DNA of 64,000 nucleotides, taken from the NCBI GenBank assembly GCA_021228405.1, contig JAJQRF010000001.1, forward strand, positions 248,001-312,000. The letters run 5' to 3'. Both the position numbers and the translations under genes were made by a program. The notes below the pieces were generated by a model, which had not been told where the DNA came from, searched no databases, and saw only the letters and a list, made by a program, of their open reading frames with translations. Each line of letters begins with the position of its first letter. Positions within the stretch are counted from its first letter, which is position 1. Below are positions 55,528-64,000 of this stretch, piece by piece. The stretch is from Pyrinomonadaceae bacterium (lineage in GTDB: Bacteria; Acidobacteriota; Blastocatellia; Pyrinomonadales; Pyrinomonadaceae).

Positions 55528-56766
55528 TCAAGGGAAGCTTGGATTAATCCTTTTTGCTTTGTCGGGATTGCTCAAAACTTCCTGAAAAACTGCCGCGATC
55601 CCGCCCATAATGACAGCATCGGAACCAAATTTGGCGACGGCAAGCCGGGTATTTTCCAATGACCAGGAAAGCGTTCTGGCGGAAAGTTCTTTGGATGCTT
55701 CGGGAAGTATAAAATCGCTTGCCTGGCTGAGTTTGCCGCCTAAAACTACTAAATCAGGGTTGAAAATGTTCAGCAATGAAGCAAGCCCGATTCCGAGATT
55801 TCGACCAATTTTTTTTAATGAATTAAGCGCAATGTGACTGCCGTTTTCGGCGGCTTCGACCGCATTTTTGACCGTGATCTTTTCGATCTTTGAAAATTTC
55901 GCGGTTATTTTTGTGTTCGGGTTATTTTCGATCTCATCTTTTATATTTCGATGTAAAGCCGAAATACTCACCTCGGTTTCCCAACACCCGCGGTTTCCGC
56001 AACGGCAGGGAAATCCGTCGGGAAAAAGCGTCAAATGACCGAATTCTCCGGCGATTCCACGCGCGCCGCCATACATTTTTCCGCCAAGAACGATACCGCC
56101 GCCTAAACCTTCGCTGATGCTCAGATACAAAACATTGCCGTTTCCGACCGCCGCGCCGAAAAATTGTTCGCCGAGTGCGGCAAAGTTTGCTTCGTTGTCG
56201 ATCAGAATTTCGGTCTGAAATTTCTTTTTCAACATTTCATACAACGGCAGGTCGCGCCAGCCGGAGTTCGGGGCAAAGAGCAAAACGCCTCTTTCCTTGT
56301 CGATCAAACCGTGAACGCAAACGGCTATGCCGAGCAGACCGCTTTGCTGTTGCGCGAACGAAACCGCTTCTTTTATTGAAGAAAATATCTGTTGTAATGC
56401 TTTCTCCTGATCTGAAGCCTCAAATGCCTCTCTGTGTTTCCAAACGATTTTCGCCGAAAAATCCGCGCAAACGGTATAGAAATAATCCGTCCCGATCTCG
56501 ACACTTACGATAAATCCGTATTGCGGATTGATGCCGAGCAGAACCGCGCTTCTGCCTGCGCCGGCTGATTTTTCAATGCCGATCTCTTTGACAAAATTAT
56601 TCTTAATTAGCTCCTCGATCAAACTCGAAACCGTCGTCTTATTCAATTTCGTCAGACGTGCCAATTCGATACGCGAGATGGGCGCATTCTCGTAAAGATA
56701 CTGAACGATTCCGTTCAAATTTTGCCGGCGAAGAAAACCGTGATTTCCTGTTCTGTATTTCGACAT
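55528..56766 (-). CDS. ROK-family repressor (XylR-like) of the xylose genes
   Basis: This 412-aa protein joins an N-terminal winged helix-turn-helix (about residues 14-65; ISRIELARLTKLNKTTVSSLIEEL) to a ROK sugar-binding domain. The ROK zinc motif CRCGNRGCWE (about 258-267) and the glycine-rich phosphate region GEGLGGGIVLGG are present. ROK regulators of this form repress xylose operons and release DNA on xylose binding. It is divergent from xylB-xylA, 197 bases apart, which supports that role. It could be a kinase-like NagC-type regulator instead, but the context decides. Confidence 0.9.
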   Translation of the reverse strand: MSKYRTGNHGFLRRQNLNGIVQYLYENAPISRIELARLTKLNKTTVSSLIEELIKNNFVKEIGIEKSAGAGRSAVLLGINPQYGFIVSVEIGTDYFYTVCADFSAKIVWKHREAFEASDQEKALQQIFSSIKEAVSFAQQQSGLLGIAVCVHGLIDKERGVLLFAPNSGWRDLPLYEMLKKKFQTEILIDNEANFAALGEQFFGAAVGNGNVLYLSISEGLGGGIVLGGKMYGGARGIAGEFGHLTLFPDGFPCRCGNRGCWETEVSISALHRNIKDEIENNPNTKITAKFSKIEKITVKNAVEAAENGSHIALNSLKKIGRNLGIGLASLLNIFNPDLVVLGGKLSQASDFILPEASKELSARTLSWSLENTRLAVAKFGSDAVIMGGIAAVFQEVLSNPDKAKRINPSFP

Positions 56767-56819
56767 TTACTCTACGATCTGATAAAAATTCAGTCAGATT
56801 GAAAATATCATAAAAATGG

Positions 56820-56846
56820 TTGACAAAACAAACAAATTCATAATAA
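56820..56846 (+). promoter_or_regulatory. Weak candidate promoter for xylB
   Basis: TTGACA at 56820-56825 is followed after only 15 bases by TAATAA (56841-56846). The spacing is short, so the call is tentative. It lies 124 bases before the xylB ATG. Confidence 0.35.
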
Positions 56847-56880
56847 ATTGCATATAACTCTGGTATGCTTGTTTTTAATT

Positions 56881-56946
56881 AACAACTAATGAAGCCAAGT
56901 CTGAGGCATTTTAGGTTATGAGCATTCATAAAAGTGATTAGTTGTT
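56881..56946. promoter_or_regulatory. Inverted repeat in the xylB leader, candidate ROK operator
   Basis: AACAACTAAT (56881-56890) and ATTAGTTGTT (56937-56946) form a perfect 10-bp inverted repeat 46 bases apart, ending 24 bases before the xylB ATG. The arms may be two half-operators bridged by a repressor dimer-of-dimers, or a leader stem. Confidence 0.5.
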
Positions 56947-56969
56947 TTAATAGACCAATGTAATTGTTT

Positions 56970-58469
56970 ATGAAATTTCTTGGAATAGATGTCGGCACGG
57001 GCGGTTCACGGGCGGTTGTGATCGATGAAAACGGCATAGTTCTGGCAACCGCAACAGTCGTTCACGAAGATTTTGCTTCGCCGGAAATCGGTTGGGCTGA
57101 ACAAAATCCCGACGATTGGTGGCGTGCCTGTGTTTTGGCGATCCGGGAAGTTCTTCAAACGGTGAAATCTGAAGAAATTGTCGCACTCGGATTTTCCGGA
57201 CAAATGCACGGCTCGGTTTTTCTTGACAAAGCGGATAAAGTTATCCGTCCCGCACTTTTGTGGTGCGATCAGCGGACGGAGAAACAATGTTCTGAAATAA
57301 GCGCGAAGATCGGTGCGGAAAAACTCATCACGCTTGTTTCAAATCCGGCGGTGACAGGTTTCACGTTGCCGAAAATGCTTTGGCTGAGAGAAAATGAACC
57401 GCAAAATTTTGAACGGGTTAAGTCGATTTTGCTGCCAAAGGACTATATTCGTTTGAAACTTTCAGGCGACAAAGCGAGTGATGTCGCGGATTCTTCAGGA
57501 ACTTTGATTTTCGACGTTTCGCGTCGGAAATGGTCGGGGGAAATGCTTTCAGCTTTTGGAATCAATGAGAATTTGCTTCCAAAAGTGTATGAATCCATCG
57601 AAATAACGGGAAGAGTTTCGAGCAAGGCGGCTGACGAAACAGGATTGAAGGCTGGAACATTGCTGGTTGCCGGTGCGGGCGATAATGCCGCCGGAGCAAT
57701 CGGAATGGGAATTACCGAAAAGGGAAAAACGAGCGCAACCATCGGGACTTCGGGTGTGATCTTTGCTGTCACGGATGCGCCGAAATTAGATTTAAAGGGC
57801 AGGATTCATACAATGTGCCACGCGATTCCGAATCGTTGGCACAACACGGGCGTAACGCTTGCCGCCGGGCTTTCGTTCAAATGGTTTCGCGAAAATTTCG
57901 GCGATGGAAAATCCTATGATGAACTGGTCGGTGAAGCCGAAAAAGTTTCGAGCGGCTCGGATGGCGCGCTCTGGCTTCCGTATTTGATGGGCGAGCGCAC
58001 GCCGCATCTCGACCCGCACGCACGGGCGGCTTTCGTCGGTTTGACGGCGAGCCACACGAAGTCGCATTTGACGCGTGCCGTTTTGGAAGGCGTTGCATTT
58101 TCATTGCGTGATTCGTTGGAAATTTTCAAGGAATCAGGCGCGGAAATCTCGTCCGTTCGGCTTGGCGGCGGCGGCGCGAAATCGAAACTTTGGCGGCAGA
58201 TTCAAGCCGATGTTTACAATAAACCTGTCGAAATTATCGAAGCCGACGAAGGCGCGGCTTTCGGTGCAGCGATACTTGCCGGAGTCGGCGCAGACGCGTG
58301 GAAAACGGTCGATGAAGCGTGCGAAGAAACGATTCGCGTGATCGAAACGATCGAACCCAATTTGGAAGTGGTCGAAAAGTTGAATCGCAATTACGAAGCC
58401 TACCAAATGCTTTACACGGCACTTCGTCCGGCAGTGCGGATTTTGAAAAATCAGGAAAATTTTACCTGA
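56970..58469 (+). CDS. xylB: Xylulokinase
   Basis: XylB (499 aa) is an FGGY-family kinase that phosphorylates D-xylulose to xylulose 5-phosphate. The phosphate-binding start FLGIDVGTGGSRAVV, the substrate segment GFSGQMHGSV, the WCDQRT loop and the C-terminal adenosine region RLGGGGAKSKLWRQIQADV are all visible. The ATG at 56970 opens directly at the family start; a TTG at 56964 is also in frame. xylA follows after 155 bases containing heptameric repeats. Confidence 0.96.
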   Translation: MKFLGIDVGTGGSRAVVIDENGIVLATATVVHEDFASPEIGWAEQNPDDWWRACVLAIREVLQTVKSEEIVALGFSGQMHGSVFLDKADKVIRPALLWCDQRTEKQCSEISAKIGAEKLITLVSNPAVTGFTLPKMLWLRENEPQNFERVKSILLPKDYIRLKLSGDKASDVADSSGTLIFDVSRRKWSGEMLSAFGINENLLPKVYESIEITGRVSSKAADETGLKAGTLLVAGAGDNAAGAIGMGITEKGKTSATIGTSGVIFAVTDAPKLDLKGRIHTMCHAIPNRWHNTGVTLAAGLSFKWFRENFGDGKSYDELVGEAEKVSSGSDGALWLPYLMGERTPHLDPHARAAFVGLTASHTKSHLTRAVLEGVAFSLRDSLEIFKESGAEISSVRLGGGGAKSKLWRQIQADVYNKPVEIIEADEGAAFGAAILAGVGADAWKTVDEACEETIRVIETIEPNLEVVEKLNRNYEAYQMLYTALRPAVRILKNQENFT

Positions 58470-58541
58470 AAAAAACTAAAATAACGAAAAAGCGATATAT
58501 TCATTGTAAATCTTTAATTTTGCATAATGTAAGGAAGCAAT

Positions 58542-58570
58542 CAATTAACAATTAACGATCTACAATTAAC
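58542..58570. repeat. Heptameric CAATTAA repeat between xylB and xylA
   Basis: Four 7-nt units in register: CAATTAA, CAATTAA, CGATCTA, CAATTAA (58542-58570). It is the same style of short-word repeat as the hairpin elements but I see no mirrored arm. It is non-coding. Confidence 0.7.
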
Positions 58571-58624
58571 CAAACTTTCGTTTCTTTCGTTCTTTTCGCA
58601 AGTAGTCGAAATTGGAGAAATAAA

Positions 58625-59791
58625 ATGAGCAACGATAAATATTTACCAAAACCGGAGCATAAATTTACCTTCGGATTATGGACGGTCGGAAATCGCGGAG
58701 CAGACCCGTTCGGGACGCAAGTAAGAGAAAAAAGATCGCCTGTCGAGCTGGTCGAATTGCTGGCGGAAGTCGGCGCATACGGGGTTAATTTTCACGACAA
58801 CGACCTCGTTCCGATCGATGCAACCGCAACCGAACGCGACCGTATCGTTTCGGATTTCAGAAAAGCTTGTGACGACAACAACATTAAAGTTCCGATGGCG
58901 ACCGTCAATCTTTTTTACGAACCTGTTTTCCGTGACGGCGCATTTACCGCAAATGATGCAAAAGTTCGTGCTTACGCGATTCAAAAAACAATGCGGGCGA
59001 TGGATTTGGGTGCAGAATTCGGCGCGGAAACTTTTGTGCTCTGGGGCGGTCGCGAAGGCGTTGAAACGGATGCCTGCCGTCGAACTGATGAAGCGATCAA
59101 ACGTTTTCGCGAGTCGTTAAATTATCTTTGCGAATACAACAAGGCGCAAGATTACGGCTATAAATTTGCGCTCGAAGCGAAACCGAACGAGCCGCGTGCA
59201 GACATTTATTTTCCGACGACAGGCGCGTATCTCGCTTTTATCGAAACGCTCGAACACAAAGAAATGGTCGGCGTTAATCCCGAAGTTGCACACGAACAAA
59301 TGCCCGGTCTTTCGATGATGCACGCCGTTGCGCAGGCTTTTGAAGCCGGAAAATTGTTTCATATCGATCTCAACGATCAGTATCCGGGCAGATACGATCA
59401 GGATTTGCGGTTCGGTTCGGTATCGCCGAAACAGTCTTTCTGGCTCGTCAAATTTCTCGAAGATGTCGGTTATCAGGGAATGCGGCATTTCGACGCACAC
59501 GCTTACCGCACCGAAGATTATGAAGGTGTAAAAGATTTTGCGCGCGGCTGTATGCGAACTTATCTGATCTTTAAGGACAAAGCCGAACAATGGAACAATC
59601 ATGCCGAAATTCAGGCGATCTTAGCAGAAATCGAAGAAACGAATAAGCAATACGATCTCGGAAAATTCAGCGCGCAATCGTCCGCGAAATTGCTTTCTAC
59701 CGAATTTGACCGTCACGCGCTTGCCTCGAAGGGTTTGAAATATGAACGGCTCGACCAGTTAACGATGGATATTCTATTTGGTGTAGCGTAA
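58625..59791 (+). CDS. xylA: Xylose isomerase, short (actinobacterial/class I) type
   Basis: XylA (388 aa) converts D-xylose to D-xylulose. It resembles the short Streptomyces-type enzymes in length and in the opening KFTFGLWTVGNRGADPFG. Metal- and substrate-site segments are visible: FHDNDLVP, LWGGREG, ALEAKPNEPR, HIDLNDQ and FDAHAYRT. GGAGAAATAAA precedes the ATG. It is co-transcribed with xylB and ends in a clear terminator. No xylose transporter or xylanase is in the window. Confidence 0.97.
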   Translation: MSNDKYLPKPEHKFTFGLWTVGNRGADPFGTQVREKRSPVELVELLAEVGAYGVNFHDNDLVPIDATATERDRIVSDFRKACDDNNIKVPMATVNLFYEPVFRDGAFTANDAKVRAYAIQKTMRAMDLGAEFGAETFVLWGGREGVETDACRRTDEAIKRFRESLNYLCEYNKAQDYGYKFALEAKPNEPRADIYFPTTGAYLAFIETLEHKEMVGVNPEVAHEQMPGLSMMHAVAQAFEAGKLFHIDLNDQYPGRYDQDLRFGSVSPKQSFWLVKFLEDVGYQGMRHFDAHAYRTEDYEGVKDFARGCMRTYLIFKDKAEQWNNHAEIQAILAEIEETNKQYDLGKFSAQSSAKLLSTEFDRHALASKGLKYERLDQLTMDILFGVA

Positions 59792-59815
59792 AAAATATTC
59801 AAATTAATTTTACGG

Positions 59816-59845
59816 AAAGTCTGCTTCTATCGGCAGACTTTTTTA
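59816..59845 (+). terminator. Rho-independent terminator after xylA
   Basis: AAGTCTGC (59817-59824) pairs with GCAGACTT (59833-59840) around an eight-base loop and is followed by TTTTTATTT. It ends the xylBA transcript 25 bases after the stop codon. Confidence 0.85.
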
Positions 59846-60054
59846 TTTCGGCAATTCTCAGTTTCTCGAAAGTGAGTATTTTCTCATACCGGGCTGTGAG
59901 TTTTTCCGCGCTGAAATCATTGAAATCACTCTCAAATCCTCTTAATTCATAACTTTTGATTCATCTAAAAAACGGCACGGCGTTTGCGCTTACGGATTAC
60001 GATTTTTCTTTTACAAGTTAAATTTCTGATCCAAAAATGAATGGAAGACAAAAT

Positions 60055-61686
60055 ATGATTTTCCTGAAAACAGACCTGACAACCCAAACCGATCTTCAGG
60101 AACACGGTTCAGGGACAGGCGCAACACGCTCGAAACGACCGCTTTACGTAGATTTTTTTCCGCCCTGTAATCAGGCTTGTCCGGCGGGTGAAAACATCCA
60201 ATCCTGGCTTTCGCTGGCACAGGAAGGAAATTATTTTGAGGCGTGGCTTCGACTTACGGAAGAAAATCCGATGCCTGCGATTCACGGGCGCGTTTGCTAT
60301 CATCCGTGCGAAACGGCTTGCAATCGTCGCGATCTTGACAGTTCGGTAAGCATTCACGCGGTCGAAAGATTTTTAGGCGATCTGGCAATTGAAAAAGGCT
60401 GGCAATTTACCAAACCGCAAAGCCGCACACGCAAAAGAATTTTAGTGATCGGCGCAGGTCCGAGCGGGCTTTCTGCCGCGTATCATCTTGCTCGGCGCGG
60501 TCACGATGTCAGCATTTACGAAGCCGGACCCGTTGCGGGCGGAATGATGAATTTCGGAATTCCGGCGTATCGTTTACCTCGAAATATTTTGCAAGCCGAG
60601 ATCAAACGCATCGAAGAAATAGGCGTTGAAATCCGTTTGAATTATAAAGTTACCGACATTCTCGCCGAAAAAGATGCGGGCGGTTTCGATGCGGTTTTTA
60701 TCGCTATTGGCGCGCATATCGGCAAGAAAACGGCGATTCCGGCGCGTGAAGCGGGAAAAATTCTGGATGCGGTTTCTTTTTTGAAAGATGTCGAACTCGG
60801 AAATGCTCCGCAGATCGGTCGCCGTGTGGCGATCTACGGCGGCGGAAATACGGCGATGGATGCGGCTCGGACGGCAAAGCGGCTCGGTGCGGAAGAAGCG
60901 TTGATTATTTACCGACGCGACCGCGAACATATGCCTGCACACGATTTTGAAGCTGACGAAGCCTTGAGCGAAGGCGTAAAAATCCATTGGCTCAGAACGA
61001 TCAAAAATCTCGATTCAACTTCGATGACGGTCGAGAAGATGAACATCATTGACGGCAGACCTGTTCCGACGGGCGAATTTGAAACGCTCGAAGCCGATTC
61101 GCTGATTCTCGCACTCGGACAAGATACCGAAACCGACTTTTTGAAAGGAATCAACGGAATCGAATTTCAAACAGATGGAACAGTGGTCGTCAATTCAAAA
61201 ATGATGACCGGATACGACGGAATTTTCGCGGGCGGCGATATGGTTCCGAGCGAACGCACCGTCACGATTGCGACCGGACACGGCAAAAAAGCGGCTCACA
61301 ACATTGACGCTTGGCTCAATCGAAAATCCTATGAAAAAGTTCCGAACAATCCATTGATTCCGATTGAAAAACTGCACGTCTGGTATCGAACGAATGCGGC
61401 TCCGAAACCGCAAACTCATTTAGAACCAGAAGTTGCATCGCATAATTTTGAAGAAATCGTCGCGTGTTACACGCCCGAAGAAGCGAACTACGAAGCACAG
61501 CGTTGTCTTTCGTGCGGAAATTGTTTCGAGTGCGACGGTTGTTTCGGTGCCTGTCCCGAGAACGCGATCATCAAGCTCGGAAAAGGAAAACGCTATAAAT
61601 TTAATTACAAAATTTGCACCGGTTGCGGAGTTTGTTTTGAACAATGTCCGTGCCACGCCATTGATATGGTCGCGGAAGAAAATTAA
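60055..61686 (+). CDS. NADPH:ferredoxin-type oxidoreductase (GltD-like) paired with pyruvate:ferredoxin oxidoreductase
   Basis: This 543-aa flavoprotein has an N-terminal Fe-S domain (CNQACPAGENIQ, then CYHPCETACNRRDLD). An FAD domain with GAGPSGL and an NAD(P)-binding motif GGGNTAMDAAR follow, then two C-terminal 4Fe-4S sites (CLSCGNCFECDGCFGACPE and CTGCGVCFEQCPC). It is a paralogue of the 32890-34839 gene. Direct linkage to the pyruvate:ferredoxin oxidoreductase gene suggests it moves electrons between reduced ferredoxin and NAD(P). The ATG at 60055 has GGAAG upstream; an ATG at 60037 is possible. A repeat hairpin separates it from the next gene. Confidence 0.88.
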   Translation: MIFLKTDLTTQTDLQEHGSGTGATRSKRPLYVDFFPPCNQACPAGENIQSWLSLAQEGNYFEAWLRLTEENPMPAIHGRVCYHPCETACNRRDLDSSVSIHAVERFLGDLAIEKGWQFTKPQSRTRKRILVIGAGPSGLSAAYHLARRGHDVSIYEAGPVAGGMMNFGIPAYRLPRNILQAEIKRIEEIGVEIRLNYKVTDILAEKDAGGFDAVFIAIGAHIGKKTAIPAREAGKILDAVSFLKDVELGNAPQIGRRVAIYGGGNTAMDAARTAKRLGAEEALIIYRRDREHMPAHDFEADEALSEGVKIHWLRTIKNLDSTSMTVEKMNIIDGRPVPTGEFETLEADSLILALGQDTETDFLKGINGIEFQTDGTVVVNSKMMTGYDGIFAGGDMVPSERTVTIATGHGKKAAHNIDAWLNRKSYEKVPNNPLIPIEKLHVWYRTNAAPKPQTHLEPEVASHNFEEIVACYTPEEANYEAQRCLSCGNCFECDGCFGACPENAIIKLGKGKRYKFNYKICTGCGVCFEQCPCHAIDMVAEEN

Positions 61687-61806
61687 GAGAATTATCCACA
61701 GATGAACACAGATAAGCACAGATGCAAGAATGATTTAGCAGGAATGAAAGGGCTATCTGTTGCTTATCCTAAAAAAATATCTGTGTCCATCCGTGTTTAT
61801 CTGTGG
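61686..61806. repeat. Inverted intergenic repeat built from CACAGATgaA words
   Basis: The left arm (about 61693-61724) reads CCACAGAT, ACACAGAT, GCACAGAT at ten-base spacing. The right arm (about 61777-61806) is the mirror of CCACAGAT, ACACGGAT, ACACAGAT. The arms match almost base for base and the transcript would fold into a long hairpin. It starts inside or at the stop of the upstream gene and ends 20 bases before the next ATG. It uses the same word as the fliH-fliI element. Confidence 0.88.
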
Positions 61807-61825
61807 ACAAAAATTTCATAAGAAA

Positions 61826-64000
61826 ATGGAAGACGAAAAACAAAATATTGTAACTCTCGACGGAAACGAAGCGGCGGTTTATGTCGCGTATCGAGTTAAT
61901 GAAGTTTGTGCGATTTACCCGATCACGCCTTCGTCGGCGATGGCTGAATTTGCCGACGAATGGTCGGCGAAAGGCATCAAAAATATCTGGGGAAACACGC
62001 CCGAAGTCATTGAAATGCAGTCGGAAGGCGGTGCGGCGGGAACGGTTCACGGAGCGTTGCAGACGGGAAGTTTGACGACGACTTTCACCGCTTCGCAAGG
62101 CTTGATGCTGATGCTGCCGAATATGTATAAGATCGCGGGCGAACTCACGTCGGCGGTTTTCCACGTTGCGGCTCGCTCGTTGGCAGCACAAGCTTTGTCA
62201 ATTTTCGGCGACCATCAAGACGTGATGGCGGCTCGCACGACCGGATTTGCGATGCTTGCGGCGGCAAGCGTGCAGGAAGCTCACGATATGGCTCTAATTG
62301 CTCAAGCCGCAACACTTAGAGCAAGAATTCCGTTCATTCATTTCTTCGACGGTTTCCGCACTTCGCACGAAGTCAACAAGATAAATTTCCTTTCCGACGA
62401 ACAAATTCGGGCGATGATCGACGATGATCTGGTCATCGCTCACCGCAATCGCGGACTCAATCCCGAAAAACCATTCATTCGCGGAACGGCTCAAAACCCG
62501 GATGTTTATTTTCAGGGACGCGAAACCGTAAACGTTTTCTACGCCGCAGTTCCGAAAATTTTGAAAGAGGAAATGCGGAAGTTTTGCGAACTTACCGGAC
62601 GCGAATATTTGCCTGTCAAATATTACGGTGCGGCTGATGCCGAAAATGTCATCGTGATAATGGGTTCGGGCGTTGAAACCGCCGCCGAAACTGCTGAATT
62701 TCTCGCAAGCCGAGGCGAAAAAACGGGCGTGATTCAAATAAGTTTGTATCGTCCGTTTCCGAGCGAAGATTTTATCGCGGCGTTTCCGAAAACCGCCAGA
62801 AACATCGCCGTTTTAGACCGCACAAAAGAATCGGGTGCGACGGGCGAACCGATGTATCAGGACGTGATGGTCACGTTTATGGAAGCTTTTGCAAAAGGCG
62901 AAGTTTCCGCGATGCCGAAAATTATCGGCGGTCGCTATGGTCTTTCATCGAAAGAGTTTACGCCCGCGATGGTGAAAGCGGTTTTCGACAATTTGCAGTC
63001 TGAAACGCCGAAAAATCATTTCACGGTCGGCATTAATGACGACGTGACGAATACGAGCATTCCGTTCGATCCTTCGTTCAAATTGGACGAATCCGGATGG
63101 ACGCAAGCCTTATTTTTCGGGCTTGGTGCGGACGGAACGGTCGGTGCAAACAAAAACAGCATCAAGATCATCGGCGAAAATACCGAGCTTTTCGCTCAAG
63201 GATATTTCGTTTATGACTCAAAAAAATCGGGCGCAAAAACCGTTTCACATCTTCGTTTCGGCAAAAAACCGATCAAAGCCCCGTATCTGATTGCAAAAGC
63301 TGATTTTATTGCCTGTCACCAATTCAATTTCGTCGAAAGAGAAGAGATGCTTTCGTTTGCCAAAGACGGAGCGAGTTTTCTGCTCAATTCGCCTTACGGT
63401 AAAACGGAAGTTTGGGACAAATTACCGCTCAAAGTCCAACAAGCGATTCTCGATAAAAACATTAAATTATTCGTAATCGACGCGACCGACGTTGCCCGAA
63501 AAACGGGAATGGCGGGCAGAATCAATACGATTATGCAAACTTGTTTCTTCAAGCTTTCCAACGTTTTACCGCCCGAAGAAGCGATTTCACAGATCAAACA
63601 CGCGATCGAAAAAACGTATTTCAAAAAAGGTCGAGCCGTTATCGAAAAGAATTTCGTCGCCGTTGACCGAACGCTCGAAAATCTTTTTGAAGTCGAAATT
63701 CCGAAACAAGTGACGGCTGTTGCGGCAACGCCGAACGGTTCCGCGATGAAGAATGCTCCGGACTTTTTCAAAAAAGTAACTTCAATAATGATTGCAGGTT
63801 ACGGCGACGAAATTCCCGTCAGTGCGATGCCGATTGACGGAACTTATCCGAGCGGAACTTCTAAATTTGAAAAACGAAATGTTTCCAACCGCATCGCCGT
63901 TTGGGATGAAGCGAGCTGTATTCAATGTGGAAATTGCAGTTTTGTCTGTCCGCATTCGGTCATTCGCTCGAAATTTTATCATCGAGAGTATTTAAAAGAC
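61826..64000 (+). CDS. nifJ: Pyruvate:ferredoxin (flavodoxin) oxidoreductase, 3' end outside window
   Basis: The first 725 codons run open to the window edge. The enzyme oxidises pyruvate to acetyl-CoA, CO2 and reduced ferredoxin. The N-terminal pyrimidine-binding domain shows AIYPITPSSAMAEFADEW and the TFTASQGLMLMLPNMYKIAGE block. FRTSHEVNKI and the transketolase C-like and gamma domains follow. The sequence ends within the ferredoxin-like insert (CIQCGNCSFVCPHS), so the thiamine pyrophosphate domain lies beyond. The ATG at 61826 follows AAGAAA. The enzyme is oxygen-sensitive and fits a low-oxygen lifestyle. Confidence 0.95.
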   Translation, partial: MEDEKQNIVTLDGNEAAVYVAYRVNEVCAIYPITPSSAMAEFADEWSAKGIKNIWGNTPEVIEMQSEGGAAGTVHGALQTGSLTTTFTASQGLMLMLPNMYKIAGELTSAVFHVAARSLAAQALSIFGDHQDVMAARTTGFAMLAAASVQEAHDMALIAQAATLRARIPFIHFFDGFRTSHEVNKINFLSDEQIRAMIDDDLVIAHRNRGLNPEKPFIRGTAQNPDVYFQGRETVNVFYAAVPKILKEEMRKFCELTGREYLPVKYYGAADAENVIVIMGSGVETAAETAEFLASRGEKTGVIQISLYRPFPSEDFIAAFPKTARNIAVLDRTKESGATGEPMYQDVMVTFMEAFAKGEVSAMPKIIGGRYGLSSKEFTPAMVKAVFDNLQSETPKNHFTVGINDDVTNTSIPFDPSFKLDESGWTQALFFGLGADGTVGANKNSIKIIGENTELFAQGYFVYDSKKSGAKTVSHLRFGKKPIKAPYLIAKADFIACHQFNFVEREEMLSFAKDGASFLLNSPYGKTEVWDKLPLKVQQAILDKNIKLFVIDATDVARKTGMAGRINTIMQTCFFKLSNVLPPEEAISQIKHAIEKTYFKKGRAVIEKNFVAVDRTLENLFEVEIPKQVTAVAATPNGSAMKNAPDFFKKVTSIMIAGYGDEIPVSAMPIDGTYPSGTSKFEKRNVSNRIAVWDEASCIQCGNCSFVCPHSVIRSKFYHREYLKD

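Overview
The window is one continuous stretch of a bacterial chromosome with moderate GC. It has tightly packed operons, no rRNA or tRNA gene, no transposase, no phage gene and no CRISPR array that I can see. The pairing of an ECF-like sigma factor of the TIGR02999 type with a large Ser/Thr kinase-TPR protein, the domain styles and the codon use suggest an Acidobacteriota member, perhaps Blastocatellia/Pyrinomonadales. That placement is inference from gene content, not a measured phylogeny.

Layout. (1) 1-17246, plus strand: a flagellar basal body, motor and export cluster in the order fliF(partial)-G-H-I-J-K-flgD-flgE / motA-motB / a lipoprotein beta-carbonic anhydrase / fliL-N-O-P-Q-R-flhB. 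Rho-independent terminators or structured elements cut it into sub-operons. fliM and flhA are not next to it. (2) 17247-20928, plus: a 21-nt tandem repeat array, an orphan multi-PAS hybrid histidine kinase and a 62-aa membrane protein. (3) 21141-41803, minus: a secreted cyanophycinase, cydBA (bd oxidase), rhodanese and persulfide dioxygenase-rhodanese genes, then a long respiratory operon. Read 5' to 3' on the minus strand, that operon is ccoS-like, Rieske, cytochrome b, a seven-haem cytochrome c, ccoN, ccoO, two small membrane proteins, a GltD-like FAD/Fe-S oxidoreductase, cysteine dioxygenase, a SafE/COG2836 transporter, ccoG, a small membrane protein and ccoI. An Rrf2 regulator and a PAS-LuxR regulator, both cysteine-rich, are divergently transcribed at its upstream end. 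(4) 42717-49670, plus: a DUF2892 protein, TolC, an RND adaptor, and an RND permease with two universal-stress-protein domains fused to its C-terminus. (5) 49760-55426, plus: two near-identical ECF-style promoters, an orphan protein, the sigma factor, the kinase-TPR protein and a second orphan protein. (6) 55528-59791: a ROK repressor divergent from xylB-xylA. (7) 60055-64000, plus: an NADPH:ferredoxin-type oxidoreductase and the first 725 codons of pyruvate:ferredoxin oxidoreductase.

The organism appears motile and respiratory. It has a menaquinol-type bc complex coupled to a cbb3 oxidase for low oxygen, a bd oxidase, ferredoxin-linked pyruvate metabolism, xylose use and several sulfur-handling enzymes beside the oxidases.

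The least expected signals are these. A set of intergenic hairpins sits between co-directional genes. Each is built from a different 7-10 nt word repeated about three times and then mirrored, often ending a few bases before the next start codon. The RND-USP-USP fusion is a second. The duplicated ECF promoter, with an identical 16-nt spacer and a conserved initial transcribed sequence followed by a hairpin, is a third. Several short genes (25037-25126, 29883-30050, 20740-20928) are easy to miss.
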